Shown: positions 8,775 through 16,627, numbered from the stretch's first letter. The stretch is DNA of 24,929 nt from an uncultured Clostridia bacterium (GCA_946626015.1 CAMOTT010000012.1:1-24929); one strand, 5' to 3'. Notes: generated by a model from the sequence alone, not told the origin. Numbers and translations: made by a program.

Positions 8775-9115
8775 GATGTTAGCTGAAAGCGTGTGTTTTC
8801 TTGCCTTCCTCTTGAGGGGAAGGTCTTATTCGGCTCCCTTGTGTAAAGGAAGCTGTCACGAACACCGTGAGTGACTGAGGGATTGTGTGCTATCATCGTT
8901 GAGATTGTTGGTTTTCCTGACAATCCCTCCGCCTCGCTTTCGCTTCGGCACCTCCCTTTACACAAGGGAGGCATTGAAAGTGCGGTTTTCCGGACTTTCT
9001 TTGCGCAAGGGAGGCTGTTTCGCTCACGACTTCGCCTGCCCTGCCCTGAAGCAAGGCAGGCAAGCCGTTTAAATGAGGGGTCAAACGGCATCACCCTCAT
9101 CTGTTAGCTAACATC
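8775..9115. repeat. MITE-like intergenic element with nested inverted repeats
   Basis: Outer arms GATGTTAGCT (8775-8784) and AGCTAACATC (9106-9115) are exact 10-bp inverted repeats. Nested inside (8832-8971) are long imperfect arms starting GGCTCCCTTGTGTAAAGG and ending CCTTTACACAAGGGAGGC, with inner exact arms GAGGGATTGT (8877-8886) and ACAATCCCTC (8920-8929). A decayed third copy of the arm (TTGCGCAAGGGAGGC) lies at about 9000-9015, followed by GCCTGCC/GGCAGGC and GCCGTTT (9064-9070)/AAACGGC (9083-9089) pairs. I recall this CCTCCCTTGTGTAAAGGGAGG family as a high-copy intergenic repeat in gut Clostridia. No transposase is present, so it would be a non-autonomous element. Confidence 0.7.
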
Positions 9116-9133
9116 TCTGCGGATTAGGTTGCC

Positions 9134-9195
9134 GCAGCAACGGGGGAGATTTTTGTTGCTGCCCACCGAAGCGGAGCTAACCCGCTCCGATGGGC
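9134..9195 (-). terminator. Double stem-loop downstream of the TasA-like gene, possible attenuator
   Basis: Two hairpins sit about 65-125 bp after the TasA-like stop codon. GCCCA/TGGGC plus CGAAGCGG/CCGCTCCG (9161-9195) forms a GC-rich stem of about 13 bp. GCAGCAAC (9134-9141) pairs exactly with GTTGCTGC (9155-9162). The hairpins share two bases at 9161-9162, so they cannot both form fully. There is no clean U-tract on the minus strand. A partial terminator or 3'-stabilising structure that makes subunit mRNA more abundant than sipW mRNA is a reasonable guess only. Confidence 0.35.
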
Positions 9196-9260
9196 CTTTG
9201 CTAATTAACTAATTAATGTTTAAAGTGGTTAAAAACTATAAACTAAAAATTATATGTCAA

Positions 9261-10082
9261 TTAAGCAGTTGCAATATCGAATGAGAAAGAACCGCTAAGA
9301 CCGGAAACAGCACCAGTACAGGAAGCTTCCTGACCTTCTGCCCAAATCCACACTGATACGGCGATGCCATCTGTGCCGGGAGTAACATCTGTGAAAGTAC
9401 CACCAGATGTTGTAACAGCAGTAAGGATCTGATCATCAACAGTAACGCCTGAATCAGCAGTTGTGATGATGCAGTCATTGTTGGAATCAACAACAGCCTG
9501 GCTAGCCTTCAGGGGGTTATAAGTAAGGTTGTCTGCGTTGCCATAGAACTTGGGTGCGCTACCTGCTACGCTAACAGCACCGATAACGAAGTTCTTGTCA
9601 CCAGTTACGCTGAAGTGAGGAGTAACTGTAACCTTGGTTGCAGCATCTGCAGCTCTGACATAGAACTTGTAGAAAACATACTTGCCAGCTGCAAGTGTTG
9701 TAGCAGCTGTTGATGTAATTGTGTTAACACCACTAGCAGATGTAAGAGAAGCAGGAACAAAAGAAGCCATACCGTTTGTAGTGGGGATACCAGAAACGGT
9801 AGCAAGGTTTGTAACCTGAGTAGCACCGCCGTTAACAGGGTCGCCTGTATAAGCAAGAGCATTGCCAGCTACTGCCTTAAGGTCGTCGAGGCCAATTGAT
9901 GAACCCCAAGTTGAGTTGTTAGCGGAGATCTCGATAGAACCATCGGTCTGGGTGATCTCTGCAGTGATGGAATCAACAGAAACAGATGCACCTGCTGAGA
10001 ACCACGCGTAGGTGGATGTTGAGAGCACGATCGCTGAAACAAGGAGCATAGCGATCGAAGCTATGAGTGAACGCTTTTTCAT
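9261..10082 (-). CDS. TasA/camelysin-like fibre subunit with SipW-dependent signal peptide
   Basis: 273 residues, ATG at 10080-10082 with GGAGGT 7 nt upstream. The N-terminus is MKKR, a hydrophobic core (7-25), then STYAWFSAGA (23-31), the form of SipW-dependent signal peptides, where cleavage is expected near YA|WF. The mature part is rich in T, S, A, V and G, has a single Cys-containing C-terminal motif WAEGQEASC (247-255) and an alternating beta pattern. Length matches TasA/CotN-type proteins, which are known to polymerise into extracellular fibres after processing by SipW. The SipW-type gene is next on the same strand. The anchored protein encoded just upstream appears homologous. The fibre role rests on family knowledge. 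Confidence 0.85.
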   Translation of the reverse strand: MKKRSLIASIAMLLVSAIVLSTSTYAWFSAGASVSVDSITAEITQTDGSIEISANNSTWGSSIGLDDLKAVAGNALAYTGDPVNGGATQVTNLATVSGIPTTNGMASFVPASLTSASGVNTITSTAATTLAAGKYVFYKFYVRAADAATKVTVTPHFSVTGDKNFVIGAVSVAGSAPKFYGNADNLTYNPLKASQAVVDSNNDCIITTADSGVTVDDQILTAVTTSGGTFTDVTPGTDGIAVSVWIWAEGQEASCTGAVSGLSGSFSFDIATA

Positions 10083-10139
10083 GATTTTACCTCCATTTTT
10101 AATATAATGAAATAATATATATCCGAAATGCTGTGATAC

Positions 10140-10153
10140 CGGGCAACCGCCCG
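10140..10153 (-). other. Short GC hairpin before the TasA-like gene
   Basis: CGGGC (10140-10144) and GCCCG (10149-10153) flank a 4-nt loop, about 60 bp before the TasA-like start and just past the upstream stop codon. It could be an mRNA-end structure between the anchor gene and the subunit gene. The surrounding 106 bp are AT-rich (TATATATTATTT on the minus strand) and could carry a weak promoter, but no confident -35 is seen. Confidence 0.3.
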
Positions 10154-10188
10154 ACGCTGAAAAGAAAGCTGCAACGCCTCCCCCGACA

Positions 10189-11076
10189 TTACGAGGCTTC
10201 CTTCTCCGTATCGAGGGCTCTGATGTTCATTTTGAACTTCATCTGACCGCCCATGATATCATCAACACATTCAGGATCCCAACCTTCGAGCCAAATGACA
10301 ATTGTGAACTTGTCAACATCCCCGGGTTTGAAGTCACTGTTGGTCCTTTGCATCGCGACTTTTTCGGAGACGAACTCTTTATCTATCAGATAATCGGCAG
10401 GATGCTCCGCGTCCCCCGCGTTGGGGTCCCTTGGCTTCTTGCCGTAAATGGTGGGCACGCCGTTCTCAAAAACCATGATCCTGACGGCGTCGTCCGCACC
10501 TTTGGTTGCCGAGAGAATATCCAGACTGGCGATGTACGCCTCCGTATCCTCTCCGCCGTTTGTAATATAAAAGGTATATGCTATGTAATCATCGCCGTTG
10601 TGGGAGCCGTCGATCTTGTCAATATCGGCGTAATCCTTGTAAACCGGCTTTTTGGGATTATACATATAAAGATCAGGGACAAGCTCGGGGTTGTTGAGGA
10701 GCCATTCCTTTGTAATATTAAACATATCCTCAACAGGATCAGCCTGGAGCCTGATGGTGGCCTTTTTGCCCACCTTGCCGTCCTTGATGCCCATTGTGTC
10801 AAAATCGTTGGACTCGGAGATCCTCAGATTGTGCTTTGAGAAGGAATCGGGATCAAGGTCGATGGTGAAACGGCCCACGTTGTTTACAAAAGCGATAAGC
10901 ACGTAAATAATACCCAAAAGCAGGATTATCAAAGCAATAACAGCCAAAAGGAACCTGATCATCCTGTTCCGCCTGTGGATCTTCTCGGCGGTGGTCTTGA
11001 CCTCCCTGCGCTCTGCGCCGGCCGGCATATTGCTGTAGTTATTATCTACTGCTTCAGCCTTATTCTTCTTGCCCAA
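10189..11076 (-). CDS. Membrane-anchored TasA-like ectodomain protein
   Basis: 295 residues. The start is a TTG at 11074-11076, with AAAGGAG placed about 10 nt upstream and no nearby ATG. Residues 1-39 are charged and cytosolic, 40-64 are a strong membrane helix, and 65-295 are an extracytoplasmic, beta-rich domain. There is no SipW or lipobox cleavage motif, so the helix should stay as an anchor. The ectodomain can be aligned by eye to the downstream TasA-like subunit: YIAYTFYI (164-171) with YVFYKFYV, PTIYG (208-212) with PKFYG, and IWLEGWDPEC (261-270) with IWAEGQEASC. I infer an anchor, base or nucleator for the fibre. The gene follows the EAL gene by 16 bp and is surely co-transcribed. 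Confidence 0.7.
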   Translation of the reverse strand: MGKKNKAEAVDNNYSNMPAGAERREVKTTAEKIHRRNRMIRFLLAVIALIILLLGIIYVLIAFVNNVGRFTIDLDPDSFSKHNLRISESNDFDTMGIKDGKVGKKATIRLQADPVEDMFNITKEWLLNNPELVPDLYMYNPKKPVYKDYADIDKIDGSHNGDDYIAYTFYITNGGEDTEAYIASLDILSATKGADDAVRIMVFENGVPTIYGKKPRDPNAGDAEHPADYLIDKEFVSEKVAMQRTNSDFKPGDVDKFTIVIWLEGWDPECVDDIMGGQMKFKMNIRALDTEKEAS

Positions 11077-11092
11077 GATGAATCAACTCCTT

Positions 11093-11902
11093 TTAAACAA
11101 TTTTGATTTGCCTCTCGGCAATGGGTTTGCCGTAGAGCGGACCCGAAAGCCTGTCTGCCCCAAGCTTACGCAGGAGATTGGCAACGTCCACAGAATCGAC
11201 TCCGTCCACCTTAGTGCGGCTGCCGATCTTTTTGGCAAACTCGATGATGCCCTGAACGGCATTCTGCTGACGTTCGTCCTCCTCTATCCCCCTGATGAGG
11301 GAAGCGTTAAGTCCTATATAATCGACCTCATAATGGCTGAGGTTTGAAAGCGAGGTGAATTCCACTCCGAAATCATCGATGCCCACCGCAAAGCCATACT
11401 CCCGAAGGGCTTTGATGTTCTTGTTGACGGACTCTTTTGTGTCCTCTAAAATGCTCTCGTTAATATTGAAACATATTTTATCCGGATAAACGTCCTTTTG
11501 CTCAACGATCTTGATGGCCTGCTGGACGAAATAGGGCTTGGCAAAATATTTGACGGAGATGGGGATGATCACGCTGTTGATGTCCGCCTCCCTCTCCTTG
11601 CAGCGGTTGATAGCATCGCAGCTCTCTTCAATCATCCATTTGCCCAGCTCGCAGATCTGGTTGGACTTCTCTGCAATGGGTACGATCATCGCCGACTCCA
11701 GGATGCCGATCTGGGGATCGTATATCCGCAGGCTGACATCGTAGTCGATAGCCATATTGAGATGAACATCGAACACCGGCTGAAAGAGAAGCTCCATCGC
11801 CCTGCGCCTTGATGTGCCACTCTTGGGCTTTTTAGCCTGCTCGGTGGTTTTTTTAGGCTGCTCAGTTGTTTTCTTTGCCTGCTTCGCCTGTTTTTCTTCC
11901 AT
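11093..11902 (-). CDS. Degenerate EAL-domain protein, probably not an active phosphodiesterase
   Basis: 269 residues, ATG at 11900-11902 with AAGGGGTG upstream. Residues 1-30 are a K/Q/T/P-rich tail (TTEQPKK, TTEQAKK repeats). The EAL fold covers about 36-262: ELLFQPVFD (37-45), FNINES (145-150), VGIDDFGVEFTSLSNL (173-188) and DYIGLNASLI (194-203). Compared with active EAL enzymes, the EAL tripeptide region reads VSLR, the catalytic lysine of the IKID motif is replaced (IGLN), and the EGVE glutamate motif reads DGVDS. The DDFG acids and NES glutamate remain. By family knowledge this pattern suggests no c-di-GMP hydrolysis; it may sense c-di-GMP or act only as a scaffold. As first gene of the fibre operon it may link second-messenger levels or protein contacts to assembly. 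Confidence 0.75.
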   Translation of the reverse strand: MEEKQAKQAKKTTEQPKKTTEQAKKPKSGTSRRRAMELLFQPVFDVHLNMAIDYDVSLRIYDPQIGILESAMIVPIAEKSNQICELGKWMIEESCDAINRCKEREADINSVIIPISVKYFAKPYFVQQAIKIVEQKDVYPDKICFNINESILEDTKESVNKNIKALREYGFAVGIDDFGVEFTSLSNLSHYEVDYIGLNASLIRGIEEDERQQNAVQGIIEFAKKIGSRTKVDGVDSVDVANLLRKLGADRLSGPLYGKPIAERQIKIV

Positions 11903-12209
11903 TACGACCGCACCCCTTAGTCAGATTTGATAACCGGAAAAAACGCTGATTGAACCGAATTGACGCTTATATAGATTATTATTTTACGCCCCTAAACTAT
12001 AACTATTTTTAATAATTAAACGCCAACGATAAAATCCTTATCCTAAGATAGCACATTTATCGGACGGTGTCAATACAAAATGCCTAAAAAAGTAACAAAA
12101 AATTCATACTTATTTACGTTTTCGTTATATTGACTTAAAATTACGTCCGATTATTGTGAATTTATCTCAAAATAAGGATTTGAATTAAGCGTATTTGATT
12201 TTTTGACCC
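11903..12209. other. Intergenic promoter region of the fibre operon (307 bp)
   Basis: AT-rich, without open frames of note. It holds the minus-strand promoter at 12045-12073 and an untranslated leader of about 135 nt before the EAL gene. No strong terminator for the upstream manA-GNAT operon was found here. Confidence 0.6.
12045..12073 (-). promoter_or_regulatory. Sigma-A-type promoter of the fibre operon
   Basis: On the minus strand TTGACA (12073-12068) is followed after exactly 17 nt by TATCTT (12050-12045), with a TG at the extended -10 position. Transcription would start near 12038. It is the only near-consensus promoter seen ahead of the EAL, anchor, TasA-like and sipW genes. Confidence 0.75.
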
Positions 12210-12770
12210 TCAGATCAGATCGAAGCCCAAAATTTTGTATGAGGAGGTTTTGCGGAGAACGGTGAAGCCGTAATCCTCATAAAAGCTGAGGAGGTCCTTA
12301 TCCTTGGCGTTGACGTAAACCAGCAGACCCCTGCCGTCCCTCCCCCGGAGATGCTCCGTAAGGGTGTCCAAAAGCTGACGTCGAAGCTCATCGGTGCAAT
12401 GCTCCTTCAGGATATGCATATGCATGTGCGCCGGGTAATATCCCGCAAACATTTTGTAGAGCGCCACGTATCCCTTTGCGGTCATGCCGGAAAAATAGCT
12501 GAGAGAGGCGATCGATGGCACGTACTTTTCGTTGAATTTCTGCCTGTAAGTTGAAAAATTTTCACAGCACAGGATGTACCCTGCCGGAACGTCGTTTTCG
12601 TCCACGGCAACAAAGCAGTTGTGGGGCTCGCACTCAACGTAATAGTCGCACTCGGTCTGAGCCAGGATCTTTTTGCTGACCTCGGTTTTACGGTTCATCA
12701 TACCTGTATCAAGGCAGATCCGCCGCACAGCGGCATAGTCTTTGATAAGGTAAGGTCTGATAGTAAACAT
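12210..12770 (-). CDS. GNAT-family N-acetyltransferase
   Basis: 186 residues from ATG 12768-12770, with TGGAGGT 7 nt upstream. The frame remains open 58 codons further, but that extension overlaps the purine nucleoside phosphorylase gene and reads as its antisense-like shadow, so the shorter start is chosen. Motifs: MFTIRPYLIKDYAAVRRIC at the N-terminus, a central strand AGYILCC (63-69), YYPAHMHMHIL (111-121), and the C-terminal YVNAKDKDLLSFYEDYGF (152-169), the usual alpha4-beta7 signature of GNATs. The YPAHxHI piece resembles the acetyltransferase-like domain found beside bacterial O-GlcNAcases. The glycine-rich acetyl-CoA loop (RxxGxG) is poor here. Substrate unknown. Last gene of the manA operon, 70 bp after punA. 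Confidence 0.75.
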   Translation of the reverse strand: MFTIRPYLIKDYAAVRRICLDTGMMNRKTEVSKKILAQTECDYYVECEPHNCFVAVDENDVPAGYILCCENFSTYRQKFNEKYVPSIASLSYFSGMTAKGYVALYKMFAGYYPAHMHMHILKEHCTDELRRQLLDTLTEHLRGRDGRGLLVYVNAKDKDLLSFYEDYGFTVLRKTSSYKILGFDLI

Positions 12771-12840
12771 TCGTTTTACCTCCAATGGAATGTGCGGACA
12801 GTGATTTGCAAAAAAGCTGCAAAAATCCGGCAAAGAGGAT

Positions 12841-13644
12841 CTACAACAGCTCCACCAGATTGCGGATAAGCTTTTGCAGCTCGCCGGACTTTTTGCTGCC
12901 GATCTCGATGACCTCCTGCTCACTGAGAGGCTTATCGAGAACACCGGCGGCCATATTGGTTATAAGTGACAAGGCAAGTACCTTTACACCGCAATGAACA
13001 GCGGCGATAACCTCCGGCACGGTGGACATACCAACGGCGTCCGCGCCCCAAATTCTAAAGGCTCTGATCTCAGCCGGGGTTTCATAGCTTGGCCCCTTGC
13101 AGGCAAGGTAAACACCTTCACGGAGCCTTATATCCACACCGTCCACAGCCTCCTTGACCAGCTCGCGGAGAGCCGGATCGTAGGCCTTGCTCATATCCGG
13201 GAATCGTGTGCCAAAGGCCTGCTCATTGGCGCCCACAAGTGGATTTTCGCCCATAAAATTGATGTGATCCCCGACGATCATAAGATCGCCCACGTTGTAA
13301 TCGGTATTGATGCCCCCAGCGGCGTTGGTGATTATGAGAGTCTCCACGCCAAGGAGCTTCATCACACGTATTGGAAAGACAATATCTTTTACATCGTAGC
13401 CCTCATAGAGATGGAAGCGCCCCTGCATGCAAACCACCGGTTTGCCGGAGAGCCTGCCGAATATCAGCCTGCCCTCATGCCCCGGGGCGGTGGAGGATAA
13501 AAAGCCCGGGATATCTTTATAATCAAGGGCTTGCGGCTCCTCTATACGCTCCGAAACACCCCCAAGACCCGAGCCGAGTATAAGCCCGATACGCGGCTGT
13601 ACGGTTATTTTGGATTTGATAAAATCAACTGCTTTGCTGTACAT
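12841..13644 (-). CDS. punA: Purine nucleoside phosphorylase (trimeric type)
   Basis: 267 residues, ATG at 13642-13644 after TAGGAGG. The enzyme cleaves inosine, guanosine and deoxy forms with phosphate to give base plus (deoxy)ribose-1-phosphate in purine salvage. Visible motifs: GSGLGG (24-29), phosphate-binding GHEGRL (55-60), QGRFHLYEGY (74-83), TNAAGG (106-111), base-site SYETPAE (186-192), GMST (205-208) and LITN (227-230). The conserved E188 and N230 fit the trimeric PNP family. Length is normal for the family. It starts 10 bp after the ABC-F gene ends, so it is translated within the same operon. Confidence 0.93.
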   Translation of the reverse strand: MYSKAVDFIKSKITVQPRIGLILGSGLGGVSERIEEPQALDYKDIPGFLSSTAPGHEGRLIFGRLSGKPVVCMQGRFHLYEGYDVKDIVFPIRVMKLLGVETLIITNAAGGINTDYNVGDLMIVGDHINFMGENPLVGANEQAFGTRFPDMSKAYDPALRELVKEAVDGVDIRLREGVYLACKGPSYETPAEIRAFRIWGADAVGMSTVPEVIAAVHCGVKVLALSLITNMAAGVLDKPLSEQEVIEIGSKKSGELQKLIRNLVELL

Positions 13645-13654
13645 AAAAAGCCTC

Positions 13655-15556
13655 CTATTCTTCTATGAGCTGCCCCTGCAGCTCCTCCCAATCCGCCATA
13701 AGCTGCTCCTGCCGGAGATCAAGCTCCGATATCTCCTGAGTCAGGGCAAGGACGGCGGAATAATCCGAAGCGGTCTCCGGGGAAGAAAGCTGTTCGTTTT
13801 TCTCCGCTATCTCCTGCTCTATCCGCTCTATTTCCTCCTCGCAGCGCTTTATCTTACCCTTGAGCCTGCGTTGCTCCCCTGCTCGTTCCTTCATCAGCTT
13901 GTACTCATTCACTTTAACAGGCGCAGCCTCATTTTTTGACGTTGATTGTGAAAATTTTTCAACATAGTCGTCATAGTTGCCGTCATACTGTTTGAGCCCC
14001 TCCGGTGAAATATAAAAGACCCGGGTGGAGAGGGCGTTTATAAAGTACCTGTCGTGGGAAACCGCGAGAATGGTACCGTCAAAATCTGCCAAAGCGCGCT
14101 CCAGCGCCTCGCGCGAATTGATGTCCAAATGGTTTGTTGGTTCGTCCAGAATAAGGAAATTTGCGCCGGAAAGCATGAGCTTGAGCAGAGCTACCCTCGC
14201 CCGCTCGCCGCCGCTCAGGGAAGAAACCGATTTGAAAACCTCATCGCCCCTGAATAAAAAGGCCGCCAGGGCGCTCCTGACCTGGGTCTGATTCATATTC
14301 CGATGCTCATCCCATATCTCATCCAGCACGGTTTTTTCGGAATTTACGTTTTCTAATGTCTGGTCAAAGTAGCCCACAATCACATTGGCACCCATAAGAA
14401 AACTGCCGCTGTCCGCAGCCAGCTTGCGTACAAGGATCTTGAGCAAGGTGGTCTTACCGCAACCGTTGGGGCCTATAATGAAAGCCCTGTCGGATTTTTT
14501 GATAAGCATTGAGGCGTTACGGAAAAGAGGCTTGTTTTCAAAGGATTTTGACAAATTCCGCACCGCCAGCACCTCGTTGCCGCTCACTGCGGAGGGGGTG
14601 AATTTGAATTTGAGAGCAGCGCCCTGAGCCTCCGGCTCCACAAGCTCCGCCTGCTTGCGCTCAAGCATTTTGCGCTTGCTCTCGGCGGTGATGAAGTTCC
14701 GCTCCCTACCAAATCTGCGCTGCTGCTCAATTATCCCCTCGATGCGCTTGATCTCGGCCATCTGGTTATCATAATGGCGGCGGTCGATCTCCCTTTTCTC
14801 CTCGCGCTGCTTCACCGAGGCGGAATAATTCCCCTGCCAGACAGTGAGCCTGCCGTTAGAAAGTTCAAAGGTTTTGGTGGTGACTTTATCGAGGAAATAC
14901 CTGTCATGGGAGATTATGATGACCGCGCCCTTGTAGTCGGAAATAAAGCCCTCAAGCCATTCAACGCTTGAAATATCAAGGTGATTGGTGGGCTCGTCCA
15001 GCAGGATTATATCCGCCCCGGAGAGCAGGAGCTTGCCAAGAGAGAGCTTGGAGCGCTGACCTCCGCTCAAAACGCCACAGGGCAGCGAAAAATCGCTCTC
15101 AGCAAAGCCCAGACCCAGCAGGGTGGAACGGGTACGCGCGGCATATGTCAAGCCGTCCAGCCGCTCAAACCGCTCGTTAAGCAGGTTTTGCCGGGAAATG
15201 AGCCTGTCCAGCTCCTCCCCCGCCGCCATGTGGATAGCGTCGGCTATCCGTTCCAGCTCCTCCTCGATTTTTATCAGAGGATCAAACACAGTCAGCAGCT
15301 CTTCGTAAACCGTTCGCCGGGAATCCTGGCAGGCGTGCTGTTCCATATAACCGACGGTCATATCCCTGGCCTTGGATACGCCGCCGCCAACAGGCTCCAG
15401 TTCGCCTGTGATTATTTTGAAAAGTGTGGTTTTACCGGTGCCGTTTGCCCCTATCAACCCGACCCTGTCACGGTGGTCAAGCAAAAATGATACGTTGGAA
15501 AACAGGGTCTTTTCCCCGAATCCCATACTCAGATTGCAAACGTTCAAAGCTACCAT
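13655..15556 (-). CDS. ABC-F family ATPase (ribosome-associated type)
   Basis: 633 residues, ATG at 15554-15556. Two ABC domains in one chain without membrane helices: Walker A GANGTGKTT (36-44), signature LSGGQ (163-167) and LLDEPTNHLD (185-194); then a basic linker of about 80 residues (240-315), second Walker A GPNGCGKTT (362-370), LSGGERARVALLKLMLSG and a second LDEPTNHLD. A C-terminal coiled coil (about 545-633) ends the protein. This is the ABC-F layout; such proteins act on the ribosome to relieve stalls or, in some branches, to give antibiotic protection. The C-terminal coil recalls the Bacillus YdiF/Uup type; the exact subfamily cannot be fixed by eye. It begins 22 bp after manA. Confidence 0.92.
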   Translation of the reverse strand: MVALNVCNLSMGFGEKTLFSNVSFLLDHRDRVGLIGANGTGKTTLFKIITGELEPVGGGVSKARDMTVGYMEQHACQDSRRTVYEELLTVFDPLIKIEEELERIADAIHMAAGEELDRLISRQNLLNERFERLDGLTYAARTRSTLLGLGFAESDFSLPCGVLSGGQRSKLSLGKLLLSGADIILLDEPTNHLDISSVEWLEGFISDYKGAVIIISHDRYFLDKVTTKTFELSNGRLTVWQGNYSASVKQREEKREIDRRHYDNQMAEIKRIEGIIEQQRRFGRERNFITAESKRKMLERKQAELVEPEAQGAALKFKFTPSAVSGNEVLAVRNLSKSFENKPLFRNASMLIKKSDRAFIIGPNGCGKTTLLKILVRKLAADSGSFLMGANVIVGYFDQTLENVNSEKTVLDEIWDEHRNMNQTQVRSALAAFLFRGDEVFKSVSSLSGGERARVALLKLMLSGANFLILDEPTNHLDINSREALERALADFDGTILAVSHDRYFINALSTRVFYISPEGLKQYDGNYDDYVEKFSQSTSKNEAAPVKVNEYKLMKERAGEQRRLKGKIKRCEEEIERIEQEIAEKNEQLSSPETASDYSAVLALTQEISELDLRQEQLMADWEELQGQLIEE

Positions 15557-15578
15557 CAGGCGCCACCTTCAATGAATA

Positions 15579-16535
15579 TTATATGCGAGTTTCAAGCAAA
15601 AACATCCCGGAGCTGAGTTTGTATTCTCCGCTTCCGGCCGGGATGAAAAGACTGTCGCCCTTGGTGAGTTCCAGCTTCTCGCCCCCACATTCTGCGGTGC
15701 CTCTTCCCTCTAAAACGACCAGGGAAACAAAGCTGTTTTCGTCCGCTGTTCCGGTGGCGTTTTCGCCGGTTTTGACCGTGCCGACGCTGAATAAATCGCA
15801 GTTTACAAGCTGCTCATAGCCGGTTGTGTAAGGTGCATCGCCTTTACGTTTATAATTTTCCGGCACGCCTTGATATTCCTCAAGCCTTGTCACGTCAATA
15901 GCCTTGGAAACGTGGAGTTCTCTGGGTTTTCCATCATCCTGCAGCCTGTTGTAATCGTAAACCCTGTACGTTGTGGCAGAGTTCTGCTGAACCTCTGCAA
16001 GCAGTACGCCTTTACAAATCGCATGAAGGGTGCCGGATTCTATGAAGAAGAAATCCCCTTTCTTCACTTTTATCTTTTTAACGTGATCTTCAAGGGTCCC
16101 GTTTTCGATAGACTCCTTGAAAGTCTCCTTTGAGATCTTTTCTTTGAAGCCCATTATAAGCTCCGCGCCCTCGTCGCAGTCAAGGATGTACCAGCACTCG
16201 GTTTTGCCGGAATCGCCCTCCACCCTGCGGGCGTACTCATCGTCCGGATGAACCTGGATGGAGAGATTGTCTCTGGCGTCAATAAACTTTGTAAGGATGG
16301 GGAACTCGGAAAATCTTGCGCCGTTTTTTCCGCAGATGGATCTGTCCGCCTCATATACCTCTCTGAGGGTCTTTCCGGCAAACTCGCCGGTGGCAATCAC
16401 GCCGGGGCCCTTTTCGTGGCAGGACAAGACCCAAGCCTCGGCAGCGTTCTTTTTGTCTGTCTTTACGCCGTATTCCTCGATCAGCCGTCTGCCGCCCCAA
16501 ATGGTGGAAGAAATATAGGGAGAAAGTTTAAACAT
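15579..16535 (-). CDS. manA: Type I mannose-6-phosphate isomerase
   Basis: 318 residues, ATG at 16533-16535 with AGGAG upstream. A zinc cupin enzyme that interconverts mannose-6-phosphate and fructose-6-phosphate. Zinc ligands are visible: Q94 and H96 in QVHPDD, E113 in KTECWYIL and H171 in GTLHAI. The active-site arginine lies in YRVYDY (190-195). The short, single-cupin-core length is typical of Firmicutes ManA. First gene of the operon manA, ABC-F, punA, GNAT, and divergent from DUF2508. Confidence 0.93.
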   Translation of the reverse strand: MFKLSPYISSTIWGGRRLIEEYGVKTDKKNAAEAWVLSCHEKGPGVIATGEFAGKTLREVYEADRSICGKNGARFSEFPILTKFIDARDNLSIQVHPDDEYARRVEGDSGKTECWYILDCDEGAELIMGFKEKISKETFKESIENGTLEDHVKKIKVKKGDFFFIESGTLHAICKGVLLAEVQQNSATTYRVYDYNRLQDDGKPRELHVSKAIDVTRLEEYQGVPENYKRKGDAPYTTGYEQLVNCDLFSVGTVKTGENATGTADENSFVSLVVLEGRGTAECGGEKLELTKGDSLFIPAGSGEYKLSSGMFLLETRI

Positions 16536-16627
16536 AGATTTATCGCTCCTAAATTTTTAATACGCCGATTATTTTATCATATTTCTCCAATAATTACCAT
16601 AGTATTTACTAAACAAATAGGAAAGAA
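16536..16627. promoter_or_regulatory. Divergent promoter region between manA and DUF2508
   Basis: 92 bp, very AT-rich, between divergent genes, so it must hold both promoters unless either gene is driven from elsewhere. On the minus strand GATAAAATAAT is a plausible -10 for manA, but no consensus -35 is seen. Nothing more specific can be supported. Confidence 0.35.

Larger units (their letters stand above)
8687..9260. other. Long gap between the TasA-like gene and sipW (574 bp), no gene
   Basis: No credible coding sequence. It holds a 5'-leader hairpin of sipW (8736-8755), an inverted-repeat element (8775-9115) and a GC-rich stem-loop pair (9134-9195). The open frames here are readings of the repeat on either strand. 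Confidence 0.7.

Noticed and set aside
8687..9100. Upstream 138-codon extension of the sipW frame
   Set aside because: It reads through the intergenic inverted repeats, has no ribosome site, and would bury the N-terminal membrane helix; the ATG at 8686 has GGAGG.
9235..9256. TTGACATATAAT just after the TasA-like stop codon
   Set aside because: The two promoter-like hexamers are adjacent without a spacer, so they cannot form a sigma-A promoter.
12068..12209. Terminator for the manA operon after the GNAT gene
   Set aside because: No convincing GC stem with U-tract was found on the minus strand; runs of A/T alone are not enough.
12771..12944. 58-codon extension of the GNAT frame
   Set aside because: It overlaps punA on the same strand and the later ATG has a strong ribosome site directly before the conserved domain.
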